From Bacteroidales bacterium UBA1757 (GTDB lineage Bacteria > Bacteroidota > Bacteroidia > Bacteroidales > UBA1402), in assembly GCA_002315625.1 (NCBI GenBank), contig DCHH01000016.1:31558-54158 (forward strand): DNA of 22,601 nucleotides, given 5' to 3'. The first letter of the stretch is position 1; each line of letters begins with the position of its first letter. The translations under genes and the position numbers were made by a program. The notes below the pieces were generated by a model. It saw nothing but the letters and a program-made list of their open reading frames with translations, made no database searches and was not told the origin of the DNA. Shown one piece after another: positions 14,997 to 22,364 of this stretch.

Positions 14997-17900
14997 CTAT
15001 TTGACCAATACTTTTTGTCCGTCAATGATGTAGAGGTCTGGGCCATTGGGCGAGGAGACTTTCCGACCGAAAATGTCGTAAATGGTCCGGTAGCGGTAGG
15101 GCACCTCAACTTCTTCCAGTGCTGTGGGGGCCTTGTTGGCAATGGAAACAGGTTGTCCTTCGAGGCAGGAAAGGAGAATGGAGGTGATTTCAATGTCGGA
15201 ACCCACTTCCAGAATGGCCTGTTTGCCAGGAAGGACCGAACGGCCGCAGAGTGAGTAGGAGAAGAAGTTGGTGATTCCCTCTTTCGCATTGTGGAACAGT
15301 TGCTCCATGCCGTAAACTCCCTGCAGGGCTTTCATTTCGCCATTCCCCTTCAAAGAAATTTGAATGCCCCCGAGAGCGACGTCCGACTCGATGTACAGAA
15401 TCCCGTCTTCAATGCTGACTACAGCTTGGGGATTGGCAAGGTTGGCATGAGCCTGGGCATTGGGCAGGAAAATATTGATGGTGCCGACAACGTCGAGAAT
15501 GTTGATGGTCTCGTCGCTGTTCACATCGGCCGCTTCGAAAATGAAGGGCTGCGGATTCTGGTCGGTCAGCCACGCGATGGTGGTGACCACGTCGGCCACA
15601 TTGACCTCCATACTTCCGTTCGAATCGCCTTTCTTGGCAGTCAGCGGAGTGGCGGCAACTGTGCTGGACGGGTCGCTGGAATCGAGTGTGGAACGTAACA
15701 CCCTATAATAGTAGAAGTAGGTTTGCCCGGGAACCACGTCGTAGTCGGTGTATGTGGTGTCTTCCACCAGGTTGTCGTTTATGAGGGAAGTGTCAGACGG
15801 GATGAGGTTTTCGTCCAGGGTATAGCGGTAGATGTTGTATCCCATCTGGTCTTCAATGTCATCCTTGGAAACGGCATTCCATTCCAGCGTGACTTTTCCC
15901 AGACCCGATGTGGCCTGGAATCCGGCGCTCATGCTGCCCGAAACGGAGACGGGGACGTTGAAACGGGTCCGCTCAACAGGGATGACGAAGTGCTCCATAT
16001 CCTCAGCGTCGGATACAAAGAACCGGTTGATTCCGTCAAAGGCGCTCTTGGGGGTCAGGTTGAGGTATCCGGTCCAGATTTTGCCGTCAGCGCTCCACGA
16101 AGTGCTGTCGGAAATCATGTTCTGGGTATAAGGGGGACGTACACCCATCGATACCCAAGGCTGAATGGTGGTGTCCATTTGCCGGTTGAAATAGACGTCG
16201 ATGCGGTGGGTGCCGATTCCGAGCGGAACAATCTCGTCGTATTCGTCCTGTGCATCCTTCCCGTTGACAAGCACTTTCCACACCACGCCGTGGGCCTCGG
16301 AGACAGGAGCAGTCTTCATGTTGCTCAAATTGATTTTGCCAAAGGAGGTGTAGAAGTAATCGTTGTTTAGGGGACTGAGGTAATCGGTGACACCTACACG
16401 GGCACATGCTTCAGTCGAAGCGCCGAAATAGGAAGGATAGTCGTTATACACTACGGTCGGCGTCTCGGTTACGCAATTGACATTGGAGTAGGCTTCCATG
16501 TAGTCGCTATAGTTGCCATAGACGTTGCAGGCTTGCAAGTCGGGGTATTTGGTGTTGAAACTTGGCTGGTATCCATTCAGTGGGTTCACATTTGTTGTCC
16601 TGTTGCCGATAATGTTGGTGTTCTTGTGGGTGTTACCGTAATCGAAACCTATGTATCCGGTGTTGTTTATGATGTTGCATCGGGTGGTGGTTATGCCGGT
16701 GTTTCCATAAAAGCCGAAATCGCAATCCTCAAAGACACAGTCGGTGAAACGCCCGGAGGTGAACAGGTTATTACCCGTTGAGGCCAGTCCCTGAAAACGG
16801 ACATATTGGAAGATGCTGCTTGAATTGATGTCGAAACGGTTGATGTAACCCTGACTCAAGTCTCCCTTTGTGAAGGTGATTGGGGCATCTTTGGTTCCCC
16901 GTGCCACAATCCTGCCTCCGTCTGCTACGCGGATTTCGACATTGTCGTGCAGTTTGATTGTGGTGCCTGCCTCAATTGAGAGGGTAATGCCTTGTGGAAT
17001 GGCCAGCGACTTGTTGACGATGTAATGGACACCGGCTTTCAAGGTGGTATTCTTCTCGACGATGCCATTCAGTTCAACTCCGTTTTCGACGGAAATGGTG
17101 AATTTCTGGTTTACGGTCCCTTCAGCGGAATTGTCGCATGTGGCCAATACCTGTAATTTTATGCGGCGTCCATCGACGCAGTCGTCAGCAACTTTGAAGC
17201 GGATAGGATTCAGACTGACCTCTTTGCCATAACTGTGAAGCGGTTTGCCGAACGAGACATTATTCTCAAGGATTTCCAGACGGGTGGTGTCTTCGTTATC
17301 CTGAAATTGCAGGGTGCATCGGATGTTTTGCGCTGTACCCCATGTGTTTCGGAGTATGGGATAAAATTCGATTGTTTCACCGGCATCGAAACGTCCGTCG
17401 TTGTCGCCTAACGAGTCGGTCATCTGGTAGGAAACGAGCATCAGAACCGGTGTGCGGCTTTCGTCAGAAACATCATACGCTGCTTTTACGTCAATGTTGC
17501 CGGTGGTAGCGTCGCTTGTGTTAATCAGATCCCCGAAGAGTAGCTCTTTGCTGGAATACTCTTTGGTCTGCAAAAGTCGCGAAACAGCACCGGCGACCAG
17601 TGGCGTTGCCATTGATGTCCCGTTCATGATTTTGTATCGTCCTCCCGGGTAAGTGCTGAGGATGTCGCTGCCGGGAGCCATGATTTCATAGTTGTACAGT
17701 TTTTCTTCGTCAAATTCCGAAAAAACGCCGTCGCAGTCGAGATTGCTGTAATTTGCACGGTAGGGATTGTAGGCTCTGTTTGTGGTAACGCAGTAGTTTT
17801 GCCCAATGGGCCATTGCTGGGAGGCTTGAACCCCGAGAACAAAGGTGAAAGCACCGGGGAACATGGGAGCACCGCCGCAGCAGTACACCACGGTCTTGTG

Positions 17901-19058
17901 GCCAGTGGTTATGTCACGGCCGTCGTTTCCGGCGGCAGCCACAATGACGGACGAATGGTATGCTTTGGCCAATGCCAGCTCTTCCGCCATAGAATAGGTA
18001 TAACCGCCCAAACTCATGGAAATGACGTCGGCATGGTTTTTCATGGCATATTCGATGCCTTTGATGATGGAACCGACATCGCCGATACCGTCACTTTGCA
18101 ATACGGTCACAGGCATGATAAGTGCATCGGGGTTGCCGCCTGTAATACCTATACCGTTTGTTCCGACAGCGGCAGCAATGCCTGCACAATGGGTGCCGTG
18201 GCCGTTCCAGTCGCCGAGCCGGCCTGTCTGGTTGACGCAGTCCCAGCCATGGATATCGTCGGGGTAACCGTTCTGGTCGTCATCCTGTCCTTCCGCTCCC
18301 TCGGCTTCGGCAACATTGGTCCAAAGGTTTCCGGCCAAGTCGGGGTGAGTGGTGTCCACACCGGTGTCAAGAATTGCGATGACGGGCCTGTGGCCCAGAA
18401 TCGTGGGCTGGGACCACAGATATGGCAGAGAGATTGCTTCGGGACCCCATTGCTGGGAGTACATAGGCTCGGAAGTATAGAGGTTGAAATCTGACGGATT
18501 CCAGGATGTGGATTTGGTCGTTTTCTTTTTTGAGAAACCCGGTATGGCGGCGGAGTTGCTATTGGACGATTGGGCGAACACAAGGTAGTTTGGTTCGGCA
18601 AATTCCACTTCATCGAGGTCTTGAAACATTTCCGCCACCTTTTGTGCATCAGGATGTTGTGTTGCGTCAAAGGAAATCAGATAAAGCTGCCTTAAGTCGC
18701 GGTTGGTGATATCCGTGCCGTCAATGGACGAAATGTTGGATTTTGTGGCTGGAAGGGGAGCTCCGGAAACGGGCATCAGCTGTTCCATCTTTGTGGCTCC
18801 TACGGAAGAAAGTATCCGGTCGATAGAGGTGCTTTGGACGGAGACTCCCGGTTTGGCCGGAGCCTGTGAAACGTGTATGGTTTCGCTGTCTTTCAGTTTG
18901 ACGAGCACCTGACCCGGACGGAATTGGCGGGACAGGGACGGGGCTGGACAATTCACTCCAACCGGGGTGGTGGGGGCACTTGGAATGGTGCTGTTTTGTG
19001 CCGGCAATTGGGCAGAAAACAACAGAATGGCAACTGGAATGACATGAAGGGCTTTCAT
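14997..19058 (-). CDS. Secreted subtilisin-family (S8) serine protease with dockerin and T9SS sorting tail
   Basis: 1353 residues from the ATG at 19058, which directly precedes a signal peptide (MKALHVIPVAILLFSAQLPA). An in-frame extension to a TTG at 19190 exists, but it would start at or next to the predicted transcription start and bury the signal peptide. A fervidolysin-like propeptide (about 47-155) precedes the S8 catalytic domain. The triad is visible as Asp231 (AILDTGVD), His287 (GHGTHCAG) and Ser482 (NGTSMATP), with VAAAGNDG supplying the oxyanion Asn. After it come a beta-sandwich (about 530-670), a beta-helix-like region starting with PQGITLSIEAGTTIKL (about 670-870), an Fn3-like domain (about 1040-1135), a dockerin (about 1142-1198), a cohesin-like module (about 1206-1314) and a sorting tail ending DLYIIDGQKVLVK. 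It is the first gene of the four-gene run, so it could process or act beside the proteins encoded downstream. Confidence 0.92.
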   Translation of the reverse strand: MKALHVIPVAILLFSAQLPAQNSTIPSAPTTPVGVNCPAPSLSRQFRPGQVLVKLKDSETIHVSQAPAKPGVSVQSTSIDRILSSVGATKMEQLMPVSGAPLPATKSNISSIDGTDITNRDLRQLYLISFDATQHPDAQKVAEMFQDLDEVEFAEPNYLVFAQSSNSNSAAIPGFSKKKTTKSTSWNPSDFNLYTSEPMYSQQWGPEAISLPYLWSQPTILGHRPVIAILDTGVDTTHPDLAGNLWTNVAEAEGAEGQDDDQNGYPDDIHGWDCVNQTGRLGDWNGHGTHCAGIAAAVGTNGIGITGGNPDALIMPVTVLQSDGIGDVGSIIKGIEYAMKNHADVISMSLGGYTYSMAEELALAKAYHSSVIVAAAGNDGRDITTGHKTVVYCCGGAPMFPGAFTFVLGVQASQQWPIGQNYCVTTNRAYNPYRANYSNLDCDGVFSEFDEEKLYNYEIMAPGSDILSTYPGGRYKIMNGTSMATPLVAGAVSRLLQTKEYSSKELLFGDLINTSDATTGNIDVKAAYDVSDESRTPVLMLVSYQMTDSLGDNDGRFDAGETIEFYPILRNTWGTAQNIRCTLQFQDNEDTTRLEILENNVSFGKPLHSYGKEVSLNPIRFKVADDCVDGRRIKLQVLATCDNSAEGTVNQKFTISVENGVELNGIVEKNTTLKAGVHYIVNKSLAIPQGITLSIEAGTTIKLHDNVEIRVADGGRIVARGTKDAPITFTKGDLSQGYINRFDINSSSIFQYVRFQGLASTGNNLFTSGRFTDCVFEDCDFGFYGNTGITTTRCNIINNTGYIGFDYGNTHKNTNIIGNRTTNVNPLNGYQPSFNTKYPDLQACNVYGNYSDYMEAYSNVNCVTETPTVVYNDYPSYFGASTEACARVGVTDYLSPLNNDYFYTSFGKINLSNMKTAPVSEAHGVVWKVLVNGKDAQDEYDEIVPLGIGTHRIDVYFNRQMDTTIQPWVSMGVRPPYTQNMISDSTSWSADGKIWTGYLNLTPKSAFDGINRFFVSDAEDMEHFVIPVERTRFNVPVSVSGSMSAGFQATSGLGKVTLEWNAVSKDDIEDQMGYNIYRYTLDENLIPSDTSLINDNLVEDTTYTDYDVVPGQTYFYYYRVLRSTLDSSDPSSTVAATPLTAKKGDSNGSMEVNVADVVTTIAWLTDQNPQPFIFEAADVNSDETINILDVVGTINIFLPNAQAHANLANPQAVVSIEDGILYIESDVALGGIQISLKGNGEMKALQGVYGMEQLFHNAKEGITNFFSYSLCGRSVLPGKQAILEVGSDIEITSILLSCLEGQPVSIANKAPTALEEVEVPYRYRTIYDIFGRKVSSPNGPDLYIIDGQKVLVK

Positions 19059-19188
19059 CTTATATGGAATTTGATGTTTTGTTTGGACGGTTGGCTGGCT
19101 TTTTTGTGGTGAAGGCTTTGTTGTAGGAAGGGCTTTGGCTGTGCCGTTTTGACTAAATGAATGAATGTGAGATATTTGCGTTAATAAC
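19059..19188 (-). promoter_or_regulatory. Long, G-poor 5' leader of the protease operon with three AAAGCC motifs spaced 17 bases
   Basis: This is the stretch between the predicted transcription start and the protease ATG. Read on the minus strand it is rich in A and C, with roughly one G in ten, so it should be little folded. AAAGCC occurs at 19131-19136, 19114-19119 and 19097-19102, each exactly 17 bases apart; the last two copies sit in an imperfect 17-base repeat. Just before the ATG the sequence is CATATAAG, with no Shine-Dalgarno. It could be a protein- or RNA-binding leader or simply a standby site for ribosomes. Together with the two promoters and the CGGTTC repeats it fills the gene-free stretch 19059-19372. 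Confidence 0.45.
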
Positions 19189-19194
19189 AATTTG

Positions 19195-19224
19195 CAAATA
19201 TAAGCAGTATTTCTGATTTTGCAA
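19195..19224 (-). promoter_or_regulatory. Bacteroidetes-type promoter of the protease/cohesin operon
   Basis: On the minus strand TTG (19224-19222) is followed after exactly 19 bases by TATATTTG (19202-19195). This matches the Bacteroides primary sigma factor consensus TTG-N19-TAnnTTTG. The predicted transcription start is near 19188, which gives a leader of about 130 bases before the protease ATG at 19058. No other equally good promoter was noticed between 2145 and 19058. Confidence 0.75.
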
Positions 19225-19262
19225 CATTTGATATGTTAAATGTTTTATTAACAAATGGCTGG

Positions 19263-19289
19263 CGGTTCCAGGCCCGGTTCATGCGGTTC
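19263..19289. promoter_or_regulatory. Three direct CGGTTC hexamers between divergent promoters
   Basis: CGGTTC occurs at 19263-19268, 19275-19280 and 19284-19289. The cluster lies upstream of both -33 elements (19222-19224 on the minus strand, 19318-19321 on the plus strand). The position suits an activator site shared by the two transcripts, but the unequal spacing (12 and 9 bases) and short unit make chance possible. Confidence 0.3.
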
Positions 19290-19317
19290 GCCTTTCCCCG
19301 TTCCTCTTGAGAAGAGT

Positions 19318-19347
19318 TTTGACATTGGGGAAAATGCACTATCTTTG
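19318..19347 (+). promoter_or_regulatory. Bacteroidetes-type promoter of the beta-barrel protein gene
   Basis: TTTG at 19318-19321 is followed after 18 bases by TATCTTTG at 19340-19347, a full match to TAnnTTTG. The expected start near 19354 leaves about 19 bases before the ATG at 19373, and that leader is A-rich (ACACAAAAAGAT). A longer in-frame start at 19307 lies upstream of this promoter and can be set aside. Confidence 0.75.
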
Positions 19348-19372
19348 CGTCGGAATCTATACACAAAAAGAT

Positions 19373-20119
19373 ATGAAAAGATCACTCTTTACACTTTTGT
19401 TGGCGTTTGTTGTTCTGTCGGTCGGTCGGGCGGAGACCACTATGTCCATTGTCGGGTATGATGTCATCCATGACGATTTCTGCGGACCCCATTTTGATGA
19501 AGTTTTTGATGAGGAAAAGGATTACTCTACTACTATCCCGTTTTTTCAGATCGGATTCGAGTATTTTGCAAATACGGCATACTCAAGTTATCCTTCCGGC
19601 ACGGAGCCGTTTGTTGACAACAAGATTGGTCCGTCAACCCATATTGCGCTGAATTTCTTTAAGTTCGGAACTTCTTTCGACAAGAAGGGACGCTTCGGCC
19701 TCTCCTTGGGAGTGGGCCTTGGATGGGACAATATGGTGCTGGGCGACAGCCGCATCACACTGACTGATGCCACGGGTATGATTATGCCGACGGTGGTGGA
19801 AATGAAAGGATGTGACCAGTCGAAAATTACCAATTTCTTTTTCTGGCTTCCCGCAAGTATCGATTTCAACAAGCGGTATTTCCACTTTTCTGTCGGCGGG
19901 TATGGAAAAGCTATCCTCCGTTCATACGTCAGGACCCACGGCCCCAGCAACGGTCCGACCAATATCGATTATGTGAACACCCTGCAGGCCGGCCTTCTGG
20001 CGCGTGCCGGCTACCGCGATGTCTTCATCTTCGCCAACTACGCCCTGACCCCCTATTTCGAGAAAGGAAAAGGCCCCGAAACCAATCTCCTGACATTCGG
20101 CTTCGGCCTGTGGCTGTAA
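19373..20119 (+). CDS. Exported protein of unknown function, probable small outer-membrane beta-barrel
   Basis: 248 residues from the ATG at 19373, which follows a good promoter. The signal peptide is MKRSLFTLLLAFVVLSVGRA. The mature part has alternating polar/aromatic strands with Gly (GRFGLSLGVGLGWDN, YFHFSVGGYGKA, LTFGFGLWL), and the last strand runs to the final residue with aromatic side chains, as in outer-membrane beta-barrels. There are no catalytic motifs and I do not recognise a named family. It is divergent from the protease operon and shares its control region. The stop is 17 bases from the convergent transporter gene, and no clear terminator lies between them. DNA composition looks like that of the neighbours. 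Confidence 0.8.
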   Translation: MKRSLFTLLLAFVVLSVGRAETTMSIVGYDVIHDDFCGPHFDEVFDEEKDYSTTIPFFQIGFEYFANTAYSSYPSGTEPFVDNKIGPSTHIALNFFKFGTSFDKKGRFGLSLGVGLGWDNMVLGDSRITLTDATGMIMPTVVEMKGCDQSKITNFFFWLPASIDFNKRYFHFSVGGYGKAILRSYVRTHGPSNGPTNIDYVNTLQAGLLARAGYRDVFIFANYALTPYFEKGKGPETNLLTFGFGLWL

Positions 20120-20136
20120 CCGCCAAATCCGTAGGG

Positions 20137-21798
20137 TCAGATGGCGAGGATGATGAGGATTTGGGCGAAGATTACCCTTAGGAACATGGTCAGGGGATAG
20201 ACTGTGGAGTAGCTTACTGAGGCCTGCTCGTTGGGGGATGAGCTGTTGATGAAAGCCAGGGCCATGGGGTTGCACATGCCGCCGGCAAGCATCCCCATCA
20301 TTGAGAAATAGTCCAGTTTCAGCCATTTCCTGGAGATGAATCCTATCAGCAGAACGGGAATTATGGTGATCAGGAAGCCTTGCAGAATCCAAAAGTAACC
20401 GCCGTTTAGAACGGTTGAAATGAATTCGCCGCCGGAGGAGATGCCTACTGCCGCGAGGAAAAGGGAAATGCCGATTTCACGCAGCATCAGACTGGCACTA
20501 ATGGTCGTGTAGGTGACCATGTGCAGGTGCGGACCGAAGCGACTGATAAGGATGGCTACCATCATCGGACCGCCGGCCAGCCCCAATTTGACTGGGAGGG
20601 GAATGCCGCTGATGTGAAGAGGGATGGTCCCGACGAAAACACCGAGCAGGATACCGACGAACATGGGGATTATGTTGGGTTCGCGGAGTTTTTTCATGGA
20701 GTTTCCGAGCATACGGGAAACGTCCTGAAGCGCCATTTCGGTACCGACAGCCGTTACGCGGTCGCCGATTTGGATTTCAAGCGACGGGGTGGCGACCAGC
20801 TCGACACCGGCACGGTTGATGCGGGTCACATTGACCGAAAACCGTGAACGCAAGTGTAAGTTGCCCAGAGGTTTCCCGTTAAAGTTGGGATTGGTGACCA
20901 TCATCCGGCGGGAAACAAGTTCCTTGTTTTTTTCCTCCCAGTCTTCGTAGTCCATTTTTACGGGGACGCCCAAAAAGGCCACAACCGCTTCAGTGTCACT
21001 CATGTCCGAAACGATGAAAACGCGGTCGTCTTTGTGCAGAATGCTCTGGGCTTCAGCCAGTTCAACGCTGTTGTCCTCGTGCATTATGCGGGAGATGACA
21101 AACGAGCGGTTAATCAGCCGTCCGACATCCGATACTTTCCGTCCGTCAATCTGCGGATTGGTGATCCGGACGGTAAGAAGGTCGGCCGTGTGTGCTTCCT
21201 CTTTCAAAGCTTCCCGAAGGGCGGCATCCTCTTTTTCGACATCAATCTTGAAAAGGGCTTTCAGCAGAATTATGGCGGAAATCATACCGATGACTCCAAG
21301 GGGATAGGCAACGGCATAACCCAGGGCAATGGTCGGTTCGGCCGTGCCTGTCAGGTCGGCGTATGCCTGCTGTGCGGCACCCATGGAGGGGGTGTTGGTC
21401 GTTGCACCAGTCATGACACCGATCAGGGTGATAAAATTGGTTCCCGACACCCAATGGATAATGCAAGTGGTGAGTATGCCCAGCAGAACAACCGAAAAGG
21501 CGAGAAGATTCAGGCCGATGCCCTGCTTTTTGAAAGAGCTGAAGAAACCTGGCCCTACCTGCATGCCGATGGAGTAGATGAAGAGTATCAGCCCGAAATC
21601 CTTGATAAAGCTGAGGACGGCGGGGTTGATGCCCATCTGCAAATGGCCGAACAGCAGTCCTACAAACAATATCCAAGTCGAACCAAGGGATACGCCCTTG
21701 ATTTTCAGTTTGCTGAGTGATGCTCCCAACGCTATTGCCGCTGCCAGAATGAATATGGCATGGGCGGCCGTTTCGCCAAACAGAAGGTCTTGAATCAT
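20137..21798 (-). CDS. Aspartate:alanine exchanger (AAE) family transporter with two TrkA-C domains
   Basis: 553 residues, close to the usual length of the AspT/YidE family. An N-terminal membrane half (about 1-185) and a C-terminal membrane half (about 376-553) flank a cytoplasmic region with two RCK_C/TrkA-C domains (about 205-280 and 295-372). The halves are related: GVMTGATTNTPSMGAA (127-142) and GMLAGGMCNPMALAF (502-516) occupy equivalent places, each followed by a Y-x-x-x-YPL-type helix. AspT exchanges aspartate for alanine across the inner membrane; several YidE-type relatives have no known substrate, so the solute here is uncertain. The ATG at 21798 is 38 bases after the DUF2147 stop, which suggests a two-gene transcript. 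Confidence 0.9.
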   Translation of the reverse strand: MIQDLLFGETAAHAIFILAAAIALGASLSKLKIKGVSLGSTWILFVGLLFGHLQMGINPAVLSFIKDFGLILFIYSIGMQVGPGFFSSFKKQGIGLNLLAFSVVLLGILTTCIIHWVSGTNFITLIGVMTGATTNTPSMGAAQQAYADLTGTAEPTIALGYAVAYPLGVIGMISAIILLKALFKIDVEKEDAALREALKEEAHTADLLTVRITNPQIDGRKVSDVGRLINRSFVISRIMHEDNSVELAEAQSILHKDDRVFIVSDMSDTEAVVAFLGVPVKMDYEDWEEKNKELVSRRMMVTNPNFNGKPLGNLHLRSRFSVNVTRINRAGVELVATPSLEIQIGDRVTAVGTEMALQDVSRMLGNSMKKLREPNIIPMFVGILLGVFVGTIPLHISGIPLPVKLGLAGGPMMVAILISRFGPHLHMVTYTTISASLMLREIGISLFLAAVGISSGGEFISTVLNGGYFWILQGFLITIIPVLLIGFISRKWLKLDYFSMMGMLAGGMCNPMALAFINSSSPNEQASVSYSTVYPLTMFLRVIFAQILIILAI

Positions 21799-21836
21799 TT
21801 CGTTTCGCCAAAGATAAGATCCCGAATCAATCCTTC

Positions 21837-22298
21837 TCAGAGTTTGTCCCAGTAGTGGGTTTCGCTGATACCGAGCAGACTGCCTTTGACTTCGAACTTG
21901 CCGTCCTTATTGAATTTGCATACAACTTTGGCTCGGACGCCACGGTGTGGTTCGTAAATCTTGGTGCCGTCCCATACTTTTTCAGTTGCATTGTATTTCA
22001 GGCCGTCGAAAAGTACAATCCTATCGCATGGAACACTGCGCAGAGCCTTGTCAGGGTTCTTGACATCGAGACGCTTCTGGCCGTTCTCATCCTTGTCCTT
22101 TTCTACCCATTCGACCTGACATTTGTATGTGCCGTCGGCATTTTTGGTGATGCAGACACGGCTGACGTCTTCTCCGTGGGTCAGTGAATAACGTCCAATG
22201 ATATTGTCAGCTTTGTCATTGGTCTGTGCAAATACGGAAAAACTGGCGGACACAAAGGCCAGAACAGCTAAAAATTTGAAATGGTTGAAGGTTTTCAT
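21837..22298 (-). CDS. DUF2147 family periplasmic protein
   Basis: 153 residues. The signal peptide is about 1-24 (ending SFSVFA), so the product is exported to the periplasm or beyond. The mature part starts with DNIIGRYSL, matching the family's opening strand, where a bacterial DUF2147 protein usually has 'I.G.W...', and ends ISETHYWDKL. Other DUF2147-like points are KCQVEWVEKDKDENGQKRLD and YNATEKVWDGTKIYEPHRG, the latter resembling the family's 'W.GG.IYDP..G' stretch. The function of the family is unknown; the fold is a small lipocalin-like barrel. It is the first gene of a likely two-gene unit with the AAE transporter. Confidence 0.85.
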   Translation of the reverse strand: MKTFNHFKFLAVLAFVSASFSVFAQTNDKADNIIGRYSLTHGEDVSRVCITKNADGTYKCQVEWVEKDKDENGQKRLDVKNPDKALRSVPCDRIVLFDGLKYNATEKVWDGTKIYEPHRGVRAKVVCKFNKDGKFEVKGSLLGISETHYWDKL

Positions 22299-22355
22299 AT
22301 TGGTGTTTTGTTAGGTTATTGCCGTTATTGTAACGATTACGTATGAGTTACCGGG

Positions 22356-22363
22356 CAAAAATA
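22356..22363 (-). promoter_or_regulatory. Promoter-like -7 box for the DUF2147 gene
   Basis: On the minus strand this reads TATTTTTG, a full match to TAnnTTTG, beginning one base after the stop codon of the upstream NuoB-like gene. No TTG is present 19-20 bases upstream, so the -33 part is weak. A start near 22349 would give a leader of about 50 bases. Confidence 0.4.
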
Positions 22364-22364
22364 A

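Noticed and set aside
15723..16370. 215-codon plus-strand open frame antisense to the protease C-terminal part
   Set aside because: It is a shadow of the Fn3 and adjoining region of the protease; no start signals support it.
17799..18494. 231-codon plus-strand open frame antisense to the protease
   Set aside because: It overlaps the S8 catalytic domain, whose triad motifs are clear on the minus strand; the plus-strand product shows no recognisable features.
19059..19190. 44-codon N-terminal extension of the protease from a TTG at 19190
   Set aside because: The TTG lies at or next to the predicted transcription start, and the extension would bury an excellent signal peptide that starts at 19058.
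19304..19320. CTCTT-GAG-AAGAG followed by TTTT, terminator-like
   Set aside because: The five-base stem is too short, it lies upstream of any transcript that would need it, and it overlaps the -33 element of the barrel gene promoter.
20104..20150. Possible bidirectional terminator between the convergent barrel and transporter genes
   Set aside because: The 17-base gap and its flanks show only short, imperfect GGC/GCC pairings and no convincing stem.
21034..21720. 228-codon plus-strand open frame antisense to the transporter
   Set aside because: The minus strand encodes a full-length AAE family transporter with membrane segments and TrkA-C domains; the plus product is low-complexity and unlike any family.
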